From Corynebacterium sp. (GTDB lineage Bacteria > Actinomycetota > Actinomycetes > Mycobacteriales > Mycobacteriaceae): 36,971 bases of DNA. The stretch is taken from positions 1-36,971 of the forward strand of contig NZ_JAUNKC010000033.1 in NCBI RefSeq assembly GCF_030532965.1, read 5' to 3'. The notes below the pieces were generated by a model. It ran no database searches, had not been told where the DNA came from, and saw nothing but the letters and a program-made list of their open reading frames with translations. A program made the translations under genes and the position numbers. Each line of letters opens with the position of its first letter. The first letter of the stretch is position 1. Below are positions 22,346 through 31,015 of the stretch, in pieces.

Positions 22346-24394
22346 ATGGTTGATGTGAAAACGCCCCAATCCGCTTCGGTTCGATCATCGTGGCCGCTGT
22401 ATATCGCGGCGATGGTTGTGGCTGGGCTCGTGGGTGCAGTGATCGCGTGGGGTTTCTTGGGGGAGTCACTGGCGGCGCTGGGTATTCCCGATCCCGGGCC
22501 GATAACGACCGCAGGGTTACCGTTTTTCCGGGCGGTGGCGTGGCTGTGTGCCGCCTTGTCGGTGGGGTCGTTTCTCAGCGCGGCGTTTTTCATCACGCCG
22601 CAACCAGGCGACCTACGGAAGGCGTCGTTAAGCGTCGACGGTGTGATTGCGAGCCGTACTGGGGCTATCGCGGCGCTGTGTTTTGCCATGATTTCAGTGC
22701 TCATGGTGCCGCTGGTGCTTTCCGACGTCTCCGGCCAGCCGTTTTCCGAAGCGGTCAAGCCCAGCAATTGGTCGATCGCGCTGTCCCAAGTGGCGGAATC
22801 GCAGGCGTGGTTGGGTTCCGCGGCGATTGCACTGGTGGTCGGCATCGGCGCATTGATTCTGGCGAAAACCTGGATGTGGCAGCCGGTGTGGCTTCTTGGT
22901 GCCATCGCTATCGTCGCGCCGCTGGGCTTGGAGGGGCACTCGGCCTCCGGCGGCGATCACGACTACGGAACGAACTCGCTGCTGTGGCATTTACTGTTCA
23001 TGATGCTGTGGGTGGGCGGCCTGTTTGGGCTGGTTGCGCACGGCCGTCGGCTTGGGCCGGGAATGGCGGTTGCGGTTCGCCGCTTTTCGACGATCGCCCT
23101 CGTCGCGGTCATCGCCATGACCCTATCTGGGGTGATTAACGCCGCGATCCGGGTGCGCTTCACCGATTTGCTGACCTCCGGTTACGGCACAGTGATCGTC
23201 GCTAAAGTTGTATTAACCCTGTTGCTTGCGTTGTTTGGTTTGTGGCACCGAAATAGCACCATGCCGAGGTTAGCCACCGGCGACCAGCGGGCGTTTATCC
23301 GGGTAAGCATCGCGGAATTAGTCATCATGGCTGCGACCGTGGGTGTGGCGATCTCCTTGGGCCGCACCCCACCGCCACCACCGCGGGTTTTCGACCTTTC
23401 CCCAATGGCATTGGAAATGGGCTACGACCTCACAGTCAAACCGACCGTGTGGTCAGTGTGGACGGTGTGGCGCTTCGATATTATGTTCACCACGCTGGCG
23501 ATTGTTTTGCTCGGCAGCTATTGCTATGGGCTGTATCAATTGCGCAAGCGCGCCGTTGCCTGGCCGTGGCACCGTACCTTCTGGTGGGTTTTAGGCACCG
23601 TCACGTTAGGTCTGGCCATGAGCTCCGGAATCGGCCTGTACATGCCAGCCATGTTCTCGATGCACATGGTGGCGCACATGACATTATCGATGGTGATTCC
23701 GGTATTCCTCGTGCTTGGTGCCCCACTTCGGCTGATCTTGACTGTCACCGGGCCGAATCCGCAGCAGCCAGGGCTGCATGAATGGGTGCAGGCGTTCTTG
23801 GGCTCCACCACCCTCCGGGTGATCATGCACCCGGCGGTGAACACCATCCAGTTCATCACCATCTTCTATCTGCTGTATATCACCCCGTGGTACGACCTGA
23901 TGGTTTCCGAACATGCAGGGCACCTGATTATGAACTGGGTATTTTTGTTGTCCGGCTACATCTACTACTGGGATATGATTGGCTCAGATCCAAAACCCCG
24001 GGACAATACGGTTGTCAGCCGACTGGCGTGGTTGGTGTTCTCCATGCCGTTCCACTTGTATTTCGGCGTCTACCTGATGCAGCTTTCGGAAATCTTGGCC
24101 GAAGATTTCTACCAGTCCTTGCTCCTGCCGTGGGGCGTTGACCTTATGCACGACCAGAACGTCGGTGGAGGCATTGCCTGGGCTTCCGGTTCGTTCCCGC
24201 TGACCGTGGTATTCGGCACGTTGTTCCTGCAATGGCTCAAAGACGACCGCAAGGAAGCGAAAGAATACGACGAACGGGCCGAAGAAACCGGGGAAGACGA
24301 CCTAGACGCCTACAACGAAATGCTGGCGGCGATGAACCGAGGCGAATCAGGTTATATCTCCACCTACCACGATCAGGCGTTTAAGCAAGATTAA
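22346..24394 (+). CDS. CopD/CtaG fusion integral membrane protein (copper handling)
   Basis: 682 residues with about 14-16 hydrophobic helices. The N-terminal half (to about 340) contains a CopD-like region (GHSASGGDHDYGTNSLLWHL, then MMLWVGGLFGLVAHGRRLG). The C-terminal half (about 370-640) is a caa3_CtaG domain (MPAMFSMHMVAHMTLSMVIP, then VFLVLGAPLRL, then SEHAGHLIMNWVFLLSG). His and Met residues in membrane segments are candidate copper ligands. Actinobacterial homologues (Rv0102-like) are linked to copper uptake and cytochrome oxidase assembly; this is knowledge of the family. The C-terminus is a long charged cytoplasmic tail (DDRKEAKEYDERAEETGEDD). The ATG at 22346 is accepted, although nearby GTG and TTG codons exist and the ribosome binding site is weak. 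Confidence 0.9.
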   Translation: MVDVKTPQSASVRSSWPLYIAAMVVAGLVGAVIAWGFLGESLAALGIPDPGPITTAGLPFFRAVAWLCAALSVGSFLSAAFFITPQPGDLRKASLSVDGVIASRTGAIAALCFAMISVLMVPLVLSDVSGQPFSEAVKPSNWSIALSQVAESQAWLGSAAIALVVGIGALILAKTWMWQPVWLLGAIAIVAPLGLEGHSASGGDHDYGTNSLLWHLLFMMLWVGGLFGLVAHGRRLGPGMAVAVRRFSTIALVAVIAMTLSGVINAAIRVRFTDLLTSGYGTVIVAKVVLTLLLALFGLWHRNSTMPRLATGDQRAFIRVSIAELVIMAATVGVAISLGRTPPPPPRVFDLSPMALEMGYDLTVKPTVWSVWTVWRFDIMFTTLAIVLLGSYCYGLYQLRKRAVAWPWHRTFWWVLGTVTLGLAMSSGIGLYMPAMFSMHMVAHMTLSMVIPVFLVLGAPLRLILTVTGPNPQQPGLHEWVQAFLGSTTLRVIMHPAVNTIQFITIFYLLYITPWYDLMVSEHAGHLIMNWVFLLSGYIYYWDMIGSDPKPRDNTVVSRLAWLVFSMPFHLYFGVYLMQLSEILAEDFYQSLLLPWGVDLMHDQNVGGGIAWASGSFPLTVVFGTLFLQWLKDDRKEAKEYDERAEETGEDDLDAYNEMLAAMNRGESGYISTYHDQAFKQD

Positions 24395-24740
24395 TCAAGC
24401 ACACGGTTGCTGACAAAGGTGGTGTGGTAATGCTGCACCACGACAGTCTTAGTAAAGCGCTTTGGTGATGGAAAAGCTGTGGGTGGTACGTCGATAAGCG
24501 ATAATTTATGCAAACTATGCAAAAATTCTGGGTTTTGAGTCGAATCAATGTGGATAACTATAAAGTGCCAGGACGAATTCCACAGATTTAGCAGCCATAG
24601 TTAAAAAGTATTGTGGCGGTTTCCGTGCCTGATACATAGTGATTATGGGAAAGAAAACTGCCGTGACCTGCTAATTGGGTTGAAATCGGTTGTGTTTTTC
24701 TTGTGCTTGTACCCATCACTGTGTTTTTAGGAGGCCACTC
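24395..24740. other. AT-rich intergenic region upstream of ssb
   Basis: 346 bases without a credible gene. It holds a TGTGGATAA 9-mer at 24549-24557, identical to a DnaA box consensus, two ATGCAAA repeats nearby, and a small GTGGTG/CACCAC hairpin at about 24420-24442. The ssb promoter must lie here. Confidence 0.5.
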
Positions 24741-25403
24741 ATGCAACAAGCAATCACCCTTATCGGGCACCTGACCCAGGACCCCAGCCTTAAAGTCTTC
24801 GCCAGCGGAACCATCCTCACCCGATTCCGGCTGGCCGCGTCGCGCCGGGTTCGCCGCATGCCCACGTCACAAGATGATGCCGCGACCATTCCGCCGAACG
24901 AGGACGCCAACTACATCGACCGCGACCAGCTGTATATCGATGTGGAATGCTGGGGCAATCTGGCGGAAAACGTGAATGCGTCCGTCAAAAAGGGCAAGCC
25001 TGTGATCTGCGTGGGCTATCTCACCACCCAAGAATGGCAAGACGCAGGCACCGGAAACACCATGTCCAAAACTATCCTGCGAGCTACATATGTCGGTTTT
25101 GAAATGCGTAATTACGTTCTGCAATTCCGCCGCAACCCCATGCCGCAGGTGGAAACTGGGGGAGCGGACTTTAGTAAATACCCGCCACTACCCGAACCCC
25201 CACAACCCGAAGCACCAACGGATCAGGCGTGTAAGGATGTGAGCCACCTGCCGGAAATGCCCGTTGCCGCGGATTTCGGTGCCGACGATATGGCGCCGAT
25301 GGGTAATGCGAAGACCGAGAGCCGCGAACCAACAGGTGCCGCGCCGGGCATGCGTTCGGCGGGAGTAACCGCTGAGACTGCGTCCACGCACTTGGTTGCC
25401 TAA
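24741..25403 (+). CDS. ssb: Single-stranded DNA-binding protein (SSB paralogue)
   Basis: 220 residues. An OB fold of about 120 residues begins MQQAITLIGHLTQDPSLKVF and includes RFRLAASRRVRR, DQLYIDVECWGNLAENVNAS and KGKPVICVGYLTTQEW. The C-terminal part is Pro/Glu-rich and flexible, but it does not end in the DDDIPF-type tip of the main SSB, ending instead in ASTHLVA. That suggests the secondary SSB whose gene stands next to the ABC-F gene, as Rv2478c does next to Rv2477c. AGGAGG 9 bases before the ATG at 24741 fixes the start; a frame from 24690 is an artefact. It would bind ssDNA in repair or recombination rather than at the fork. Confidence 0.92.
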   Translation: MQQAITLIGHLTQDPSLKVFASGTILTRFRLAASRRVRRMPTSQDDAATIPPNEDANYIDRDQLYIDVECWGNLAENVNASVKKGKPVICVGYLTTQEWQDAGTGNTMSKTILRATYVGFEMRNYVLQFRRNPMPQVETGGADFSKYPPLPEPPQPEAPTDQACKDVSHLPEMPVAADFGADDMAPMGNAKTESREPTGAAPGMRSAGVTAETASTHLVA

Positions 25404-25469
25404 CGGCGGTGCTTTGCGGTTTCCGGGTACGGCTGTGACGTTGCATCTACTCTGCTTTGCCAGTGGTGC

Positions 25470-25499
25470 TGTTAAGGCCAAGATGATGTACCCTTAACA
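25470..25499. promoter_or_regulatory. Inverted repeat between ssb and ettA
   Basis: TGTTAAGG and CCTTAACA are perfect 8-base arms with a 14-base spacer, 37 bases before the ettA GTG. There is no T tract, so an operator or a weak terminator are both possible. Confidence 0.4.
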
Positions 25500-25535
25500 A
25501 CCAAACTGTCCTAACTATTTAAGGGGAAATTCAAC

Positions 25536-27206
25536 GTGGGTGAATTCATCTACACGATGAAAAACGTGCGCAAAGCCATCGGCGACAAGGTCATTCTTGA
25601 CAACGTAACCATGGCCTTTTACCCAGGCGCCAAAATTGGTGTGGTTGGCCCGAACGGTGCTGGTAAATCGTCGATCTTGAAGATCATGGCCGGACTCGAT
25701 CAACCTTCCAACGGTGAGGCGTTCCTCGACCCAGGTGCAACTGTGGGAATTTTGCTCCAGGAGCCACCATTAAACGAGGAAAAAACCGTTCGGGAAAACG
25801 TCGAAGAGGGCTTGGGCGACATCTTTGAAAAGAAGAAGCGCTTCGATGCCATCGCCGAGGAAATGGCCACCAACTACACCGATGAGCTCATGGAAGAAAT
25901 GGGCAAGCTGCAGGAAGAACTCGATGCAGCCGATGCGTGGGAGGTCGACTCCAAGATCGAGCAGGCTATGGAAGCGTTGCGCTGCCCGCCGTCCGACGAG
26001 CCCGTCACCCACCTCTCCGGTGGTGAACGCCGCCGGGTTGCGTTGGCAAAGTTGTTGCTCTCTCAGCCTGATCTCCTGCTTCTTGACGAGCCCACCAACC
26101 ACCTGGACGCCGAGTCCGTCCTGTGGTTGGAGCAGCACCTAGCCAAGTACCCAGGTGCCGTTTTGGCTGTTACCCACGACCGGTACTTCTTGGACCATGT
26201 GGCCGGCTGGATCTGCGAAGTGGATCGCGGCAAGCTGTACCCATACGAGGGAAACTACTCCACCTACCTGGAGAAGAAAGCGGAGCGTCTGGAAGTAGCT
26301 GGCCAGAAAGACAAGAAGCTGCAGAAGCGCCTGAAGGACGAGCTGGAGTGGGTGCGCTCCGGCACTAAGGCGCGCCAGGCGAAGTCCAAGGCGCGTCTTG
26401 CCCGCTATGAGGAAATGGTTGCCGAAGCCGAGCAGTATAAGAAGCTCGACTTTGAAGAAATCCAAATCCCAACCCCACCACGCCTCGGCGCACAGGTTGT
26501 GGAGGTTTCCAACCTAGAAAAGGGCTTCGACGGCCGGGTTCTGATTAAGGATCTGTCCTTCACCCTGCCGCGTAACGGCATTGTCGGCGTCATCGGTCCG
26601 AACGGTGTGGGTAAGTCCACGCTGTTTAAGACCATTGTTGGTCTTGAGCAACCAGATGCCGGTGAGGTTAAGATCGGCCAGACGGTTCAGCTGTCGTATG
26701 TGGACCAGGGTCGTGAGAACATCGATCCGGAAAAGACCGTGTGGGAAGTTGTTTCTGATGGCCTCGACTACATCGTGGTCGGCCAGAACGAAATGCCGTC
26801 GCGTGCGTACTTGTCCGCATTCGGCTTCAAGGGTGCGGATCAGCAAAAGCCATCCAAGGTGCTTTCCGGTGGTGAACGCAACCGCCTGAACCTGGCACTG
26901 ACCCTGAAGCAGGGCGGCAACCTGATCCTGCTCGACGAGCCCACCAACGACCTTGACGTGGAAACCCTGTCGTCGCTGGAAAATGCACTGCAGAAATTCC
27001 CGGGCTGTGCCGTGGTCATTTCCCACGACCGGTGGTTCCTCGACCGTACCTGTACCCACATTCTTGCGTGGGAAGGCAATATTGAGGAAGGCAAGTGGTT
27101 CTGGTTCGAAGGCAACTTCGAGGACTATGAAAAGAACAAGGTGGAACGTCTCGGTGTTGAAGCCGCACGCCCATCTCGTGTCACGCACCGCAAGCTGACC
27201 CGCTAA
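25536..27206 (+). CDS. ettA: Energy-dependent translational throttle protein EttA (ABC-F)
   Basis: A 556-residue cytosolic ABC-F protein with two ATPase domains and no membrane part. Walker A motifs are GPNGAGKSS (38-46) and GPNGVGKST. The signatures are LSGGERRRVAL and LSGGERNRLNL, and the Walker B motifs DEPTNHLD and DEPTNDLD. The EttA arm insertion (RENVEEGLGDIFEKKKRFD and following) and the linker (RSGTKARQAKSKARL) are present. EttA binds the ribosomal E site and couples translation to ATP levels. Its M. tuberculosis counterpart is Rv2477c, next to ssb as here. The start is GTG at 25536 with AAGGGG about 10 bases upstream. The C-terminus (PSRVTHRKLTR) is typical. A terminator follows. Confidence 0.96.
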   Translation: MGEFIYTMKNVRKAIGDKVILDNVTMAFYPGAKIGVVGPNGAGKSSILKIMAGLDQPSNGEAFLDPGATVGILLQEPPLNEEKTVRENVEEGLGDIFEKKKRFDAIAEEMATNYTDELMEEMGKLQEELDAADAWEVDSKIEQAMEALRCPPSDEPVTHLSGGERRRVALAKLLLSQPDLLLLDEPTNHLDAESVLWLEQHLAKYPGAVLAVTHDRYFLDHVAGWICEVDRGKLYPYEGNYSTYLEKKAERLEVAGQKDKKLQKRLKDELEWVRSGTKARQAKSKARLARYEEMVAEAEQYKKLDFEEIQIPTPPRLGAQVVEVSNLEKGFDGRVLIKDLSFTLPRNGIVGVIGPNGVGKSTLFKTIVGLEQPDAGEVKIGQTVQLSYVDQGRENIDPEKTVWEVVSDGLDYIVVGQNEMPSRAYLSAFGFKGADQQKPSKVLSGGERNRLNLALTLKQGGNLILLDEPTNDLDVETLSSLENALQKFPGCAVVISHDRWFLDRTCTHILAWEGNIEEGKWFWFEGNFEDYEKNKVERLGVEAARPSRVTHRKLTR

Positions 27207-27222
27207 CCGCCATAAGCGTTAG

Positions 27223-27262
27223 AACGTGGTGGTTTTCCTTCATGGGGAACCGCCACGTTTTC
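27223..27262 (+). terminator. Terminator of ettA
   Basis: AACGTGGTGGTTTTCC and GGGGAACCGCCACGTT form a long stem with a G-T pair and a mismatch, followed by TTTTCTG. Confidence 0.85.
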
Positions 27263-27365
27263 TGCTTTCATCAGGAGTTTTGCTCGGTTTCGGAATAAAC
27301 CCATCGACTTTTGTAACAAACTATTGTGTCGGGCGGTATGGTATGTGGCAACATTGATCGTGCTG

Positions 27366-27390
27366 GCTGGTGTAGGTGACCTACACCAGC
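27366..27390. promoter_or_regulatory. 25-base perfect palindrome upstream of the thioesterase operon
   Basis: Arms GCTGGTGTAGGT and ACCTACACCAGC pair exactly around a single G. It lies 49 bases before the ATG, just after a plausible promoter (TATGGT at about 27337). The single-base centre is too tight for an RNA hairpin loop, so a dimeric repressor site is more likely. Confidence 0.65.
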
Positions 27391-27439
27391 GATTTACAGA
27401 TTCAGCTGAAGGTTACGGAAAAGAGAACGAACACCCATT

Positions 27440-27859
27440 ATGAGCGAAGCAACCAACGTCAACGGCAATATTCATACCGAGCAGATTCCGGTACGTTGGG
27501 GTGATTTCGATCGTTTTAATCACATCACCAACGCTGCATACGTCGAATTGGCGCAAGAAGCCCGCATGGCTTTTGCCCAGCGCGAATTCAATAAGCGCGG
27601 GTTGGAAATCCCGGCTGTGTTCGTCCGTAAAATCGAGGCCGATTACCTGCGCCCGATCTTGTCCAATACCACCGAGGTGACCATCGAAACTCAGGTCATC
27701 GAAATCGGCAATACGTCCTTTACCACCAGGCAGGAGATTAAGGACGCCGACGGCAATCTGTGTTGCGTGGTGGAAGTGGTTCAGGTCGCGGTGGATGTGA
27801 TTACCACCCGTCCCCGCCAGATCACCGATTTTGAGATGAAAGTACTGACCACCGCCTAG
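27440..27859 (+). CDS. Acyl-CoA thioesterase, 4HBT hotdog family
   Basis: 139 residues. PVRWGDFDRFNHITNAAYVE is the 4HBT active-site segment, with D22 and D24 as the acid candidates and the conserved N-H turn. Downstream, VRKIEADYLRPILSNTTEVT and the IGNTSFTTRQEI strand complete the hotdog fold. It would hydrolyse acyl-CoA or aryl-CoA thioesters; the substrate cannot be inferred. It corresponds to Rv2475c, near the ABC-F gene in M. tuberculosis. The next gene starts 19 bases downstream, so both are probably co-transcribed from the palindrome-bearing promoter. Confidence 0.92.
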   Translation: MSEATNVNGNIHTEQIPVRWGDFDRFNHITNAAYVELAQEARMAFAQREFNKRGLEIPAVFVRKIEADYLRPILSNTTEVTIETQVIEIGNTSFTTRQEIKDADGNLCCVVEVVQVAVDVITTRPRQITDFEMKVLTTA

Positions 27860-27878
27860 AAACGGCTTTCACAAACCC

Positions 27879-28499
27879 ATGCCAGACGAACTCATCACAC
27901 TCACCCCGCCCGACCAGGGGATTAGCGCCCTGCTGCTTCGGGCGGCGGCTATAGACGAATCGGCGCTGGCCCGGTTAAAGCAGCGAGAAACTGACGTTGA
28001 GGTTTTTGTCAGCACGCCTTTTGGGGTGCTGGCCTCCCGTCGGGCGCCCGGAACCATCAGCCGGGATGGCGCGGTGGTCAAGGCAGCAACATTCGCCGCG
28101 GAACAGTTCAGCGCACCGGCTGTGGATGCGATGTGGGACGCGGGGGAGTTGCCGCCGCTCTCAGGGTTCCAATTGGTGGACGTTGTTCCAACCGATGTGG
28201 CGTTTCGGCTCAACCAGAGTGGAAAAGATTTAGCTCGTCAGTTTTCCTCCGCCGTGGGTCCGCCCCAGAGTCTGCTCAACCAGACAGTGCTGACCGTGTC
28301 GAACGAGGACGTAACGGCGGAAATTCCCATGCGAATGGTGTTCGCGTTAAATGCCTTGGGCTTCATTCCATCCGATGCCGCACCGGCTGCAATTCCCCGG
28401 CAATTGCGGGTGTCCAAGGCGGGTCGCTGGCTGCGCGTCGATGCGCCGTTTGGGTCGGTGTATCTATGTGAGCGGATTAATTTGTTGGTTATTCGTTAA
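27879..28499 (+). CDS. Conserved hypothetical protein, Rv2474c-like by position
   Basis: 206 residues. No domain is recognised with certainty. Features are PDQGISALLLRAAAIDESAL, then EVFVSTPFGVLASRRAPGTI and KAGRWLRVDAPFGSVYLCER, suggesting an alpha/beta fold that may bind an acidic ligand. There is no membrane segment. It follows the thioesterase by 19 bases and ends in an exact 4-base overlap with the convergent glbO stop. The position between thioesterase and glbO is the one held by Rv2474c in M. tuberculosis, so it may be the same lineage of protein; sequence similarity was not tested. Confidence 0.75.
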   Translation: MPDELITLTPPDQGISALLLRAAAIDESALARLKQRETDVEVFVSTPFGVLASRRAPGTISRDGAVVKAATFAAEQFSAPAVDAMWDAGELPPLSGFQLVDVVPTDVAFRLNQSGKDLARQFSSAVGPPQSLLNQTVLTVSNEDVTAEIPMRMVFALNALGFIPSDAAPAAIPRQLRVSKAGRWLRVDAPFGSVYLCERINLLVIR

Positions 28500-28918
28500 T
28501 CCGGTTTATTGATGAGCATATAGGCGACGCGCTGCATGTGTTCCCGCATGGCAGCCCGATGGGTGGGGCTTAGCGTTTGCTCATCGACGCTGTCGATGGC
28601 GTTATCCATCATTTCGAGCCACCGCTCGGCTTCCTTTTCGCCGATCGCAAACGGCGCGTGCCGCATACGCAGGCGTGGATGCCCCCGGTTTTCGCTGAAT
28701 GTTTGCGGGCCGCCCCAATACTGCATGAGGAACCACCGCAGCCGATCTTCGGCACCTTCCCAATCGTCCACGGGGTACATTGGGCCGATCAAGTCGTCGT
28801 CTCGGACCTGCTGATAAAACCGGTGCACGACTAGTCGGAAAGTTTCTTCGCCGCCGACTGAATCAAAGACGGATTGTTGGGTGTGATCGGCGTTGGGGGA
28901 GGGATCAGGTAAACGCAT
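28496..28918 (-). CDS. glbO: Group II truncated haemoglobin (TrHbO)
   Basis: A 140-residue 2-on-2 haemoglobin binding O2 and ligands such as NO, linked in mycobacteria to respiration and redox protection. The DSVGGEETFRLVVHRFYQQV start contains the B10 tyrosine region (Y35). RGHPRLRMRHAPFAIG contains proximal H87 (F8). W100 in AERWL is the group II TrpG8. All are intact and the length is near normal. Position matches Rv2470. TAAAGT 7 bases before the ATG and no Shine-Dalgarno indicate a leaderless transcript. Its stop overlaps that of the convergent upstream gene. Confidence 0.96.
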   Translation of the reverse strand: MRLPDPSPNADHTQQSVFDSVGGEETFRLVVHRFYQQVRDDDLIGPMYPVDDWEGAEDRLRWFLMQYWGGPQTFSENRGHPRLRMRHAPFAIGEKEAERWLEMMDNAIDSVDEQTLSPTHRAAMREHMQRVAYMLINKPD

Positions 28919-28925
28919 GGTGTTT

Positions 28926-28931
28926 ACTTTA
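28926..28931 (-). promoter_or_regulatory. -10 box of a leaderless glbO transcript
   Basis: TAAAGT on the minus strand, 7 bases before the glbO ATG, identical to the bcp arrangement. Confidence 0.55.
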
Positions 28932-29147
28932 CGTCGTTTTTAAGGCCTCGGTGTCTTGGTGTTATCAATGCTATTTTATTCATGCTTTTCGACGCTCGCA
29001 GGTGACCATTTGCCCAGGTAGCGTCGTTGGTTGCGGTGGGAATTGTTCCGGTTCATTCGGCGGGAGTTAACCATCAGGCGGCTGTGTGCTCTACTATCGC
29101 CAAAGAGATATAGGCCACATTTTGATTGTTTTAAGGGGACTGCCACC

Positions 29148-30299
29148 ATGTCAACTACGCCGCAGGGTTTTTCCACCGCGAGCATTCACGCCGGATACGA
29201 GCCGGATTCGTTATATGGTGCCATCAATACCCCGATCTATGCCTCAACAACTTTCGCCCAAGACGGGCTGAACGAATTACGCGGCGGCTTCGAATACACC
29301 CGATGCGGTAATCCCACGATCACCGCTTTGGAAAAAACAGTGGCGGCGTTGGAAGGTGCCACCTTCGGTCGGGCGTTTTCCTCCGGCATGGCGGCCACCG
29401 ACGTGTTGCTGCGGTGTATCCTCAAGCCCGGCGACCACTTGATTTTCGGCCATGACGCCTACGGTGGCACTTACCGGTTGATTCAGTCCGTGTACGTCGA
29501 GTGGGGAGTGGACTTTAGCGTCGTCGACACGACTGACCCCAGCCAGGTGGCGGACGCGCTACGCCCCACCACGAAACTCGTGTGGCTCGAAACTCCCTCA
29601 AACCCGGGGCTTGCGATCACGGATATCGCCGCCGTCGCCGACGCCATCGCCGGTTCCCAGGCGCAGCTGGTTGTTGATAACACCTTTGCCTCGCCCTATT
29701 TGCAAAACCCCTTGGCCCTTGGTGCCGATCACGTGCTGCATTCCACCACCAAATACTTAGGCGGACACTCCGATGTCGTCGGTGGCGTCGTGGTGACTAA
29801 TTCCGCCGAGATGGACGAAGCGCTGCAGTTTCTACAAGGCGGCGCCGGCGCAATCCCGTCGGTTTTCGACGCCTACTTAACCGCACGCGGCATCAAAACC
29901 CTGGCGGTTCGGATGGATCGGCACTGCGATAACGCGGAGGCGGTAGCGCAGCACCTTAAAGCCAGCGACAAAGTGGCAAGCGTGCTGTATCCAGGATTGG
30001 CAGAGCATCCGAACCACGACGTCGCCAAGCGGCAAATGCGCCGCTTCGGGGCGATGATTTCCGTGCGCTTCCACTCGGAAGACGCGGCCCGCAAGTTCTG
30101 CCTGTCCACGAAGCTGATGTGCCTAGCAGAATCGCTCGGCGGTGTGGAGTCGCTCCTCGAACACCCGGCGACTATGACGCACCAGTCGGTCACCGGCTCC
30201 TTGTTGGAAGTACCACGTGATCTGGTGCGCATCTCGATCGGTATCGAAGACATCGCGGATCTGTTAACCGATATTGACCAAGCTTTAGCCCAGCTTTAA
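29148..30299 (+). CDS. metB: Cystathionine gamma-synthase
   Basis: 383-residue PLP enzyme of the Cys/Met metabolism family that joins O-acetyl- or O-succinylhomoserine to cysteine in methionine synthesis. Markers: SIHAGYEPDSLYGAINTPIY, FSSGMAATD, the tyrosine in GHDAYGGTYRL, DNTFASPYLQNPL and the PLP-lysine K202 in HSTTKYLGGHSD. The C-terminus has ESLGGVESLLEHPATMTH and LVRISIGIED. Cystathionine gamma-lyase is a close relative, but the GVESL segment and corynebacterial context favour MetB. The ATG at 29148 has AAGGGG 10 bases upstream; an earlier frame from 29031 is not supported. No clear McbR-type site was found in the upstream 229 bases. Confidence 0.93.
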   Translation: MSTTPQGFSTASIHAGYEPDSLYGAINTPIYASTTFAQDGLNELRGGFEYTRCGNPTITALEKTVAALEGATFGRAFSSGMAATDVLLRCILKPGDHLIFGHDAYGGTYRLIQSVYVEWGVDFSVVDTTDPSQVADALRPTTKLVWLETPSNPGLAITDIAAVADAIAGSQAQLVVDNTFASPYLQNPLALGADHVLHSTTKYLGGHSDVVGGVVVTNSAEMDEALQFLQGGAGAIPSVFDAYLTARGIKTLAVRMDRHCDNAEAVAQHLKASDKVASVLYPGLAEHPNHDVAKRQMRRFGAMISVRFHSEDAARKFCLSTKLMCLAESLGGVESLLEHPATMTHQSVTGSLLEVPRDLVRISIGIEDIADLLTDIDQALAQL

Positions 30300-30340
30300 G
30301 ATACGACTGCCCCCAGTTATTAACTCCAATAAGGTCTGTC

Positions 30341-31015
30341 GTGACTCCCACCCCTAAACGCGCCGCGGCGCTAACGAGGCGAATCAAGCTTATCGTGATG
30401 TTCACCATCACCTACAACATTGCGGAAGCCATCATCTCCATTTGGGCTGGCAAGTTCGCGTCATCTGGGGCGTTGATCGGGTTCGGAATTGACTCCCTAA
30501 TTGAGGTGGCTTCGGCGCTGGCGGTCGCCTGGCAATTCAGCCGCACCGACCCGAAAAAATACGAGCCGCTGACGTTACAATTCATCGCGTTTTCGTTTTT
30601 TGGTTTAGCGGCCTACGTTATCGCCGACTCCGCCTTCACGCTGATCTGGCACCAGCCACCCGAAGTAAGCCTCTTCGGCATAGTCATCGCAGCCGTCAGC
30701 GTGGTAATCATGCCACTAGTGAGCGACGCGGAACGGCGCGCCGGGGTGGAACTTGGTTCCGCGACGGCGGTGGCGGATTCGAAGCAAACGTTAGTCTGCG
30801 CCTGGTTATCGGTGGCGTTATTGGTGGGGCTGGCCTTGCACGCCATCGCGGGCTGGTGGTGGGCCGACCCGGTTGCGGCCTTGGTGATCGCCGGTTTTGC
30901 TATCCGGGAAGGCAAAGAAGCGTGGGAAGGGGACGCCTGTGCGCTCAGCACCGGCCGGGTGCTGGACCCACACACAGAGCTGAACGACGACGCGCGCCCC
31001 TGCGGGTGCGGCTAG
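30341..31015 (+). CDS. Cation diffusion facilitator-like transporter, membrane part only
   Basis: 224 residues with about five or six membrane helices. FASSGALIGFGIDSLIEVAS replaces the usual SDGxHxxxD metal-site helix, and ATAVADSKQTLVCAWLSVAL resembles the second CDF metal-site helix. Unlike typical CDF exporters of about 300 residues, the cytoplasmic C-terminal domain is missing; it ends in a short tail with a CGCG motif. A short form of this kind is common in actinobacteria. Metal and direction are unknown. The start is GTG at 30341 after AAGG. Its stop overlaps the pepN stop by 4 bases (CTAG). Confidence 0.85.
   Translation: MTPTPKRAAALTRRIKLIVMFTITYNIAEAIISIWAGKFASSGALIGFGIDSLIEVASALAVAWQFSRTDPKKYEPLTLQFIAFSFFGLAAYVIADSAFTLIWHQPPEVSLFGIVIAAVSVVIMPLVSDAERRAGVELGSATAVADSKQTLVCAWLSVALLVGLALHAIAGWWWADPVAALVIAGFAIREGKEAWEGDACALSTGRVLDPHTELNDDARPCGCG

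Noticed and set aside
28919..29147. McbR operator before metB
   Set aside because: No convincing TAGAC-spacer-GTCTA pattern could be found in the intergenic sequence.
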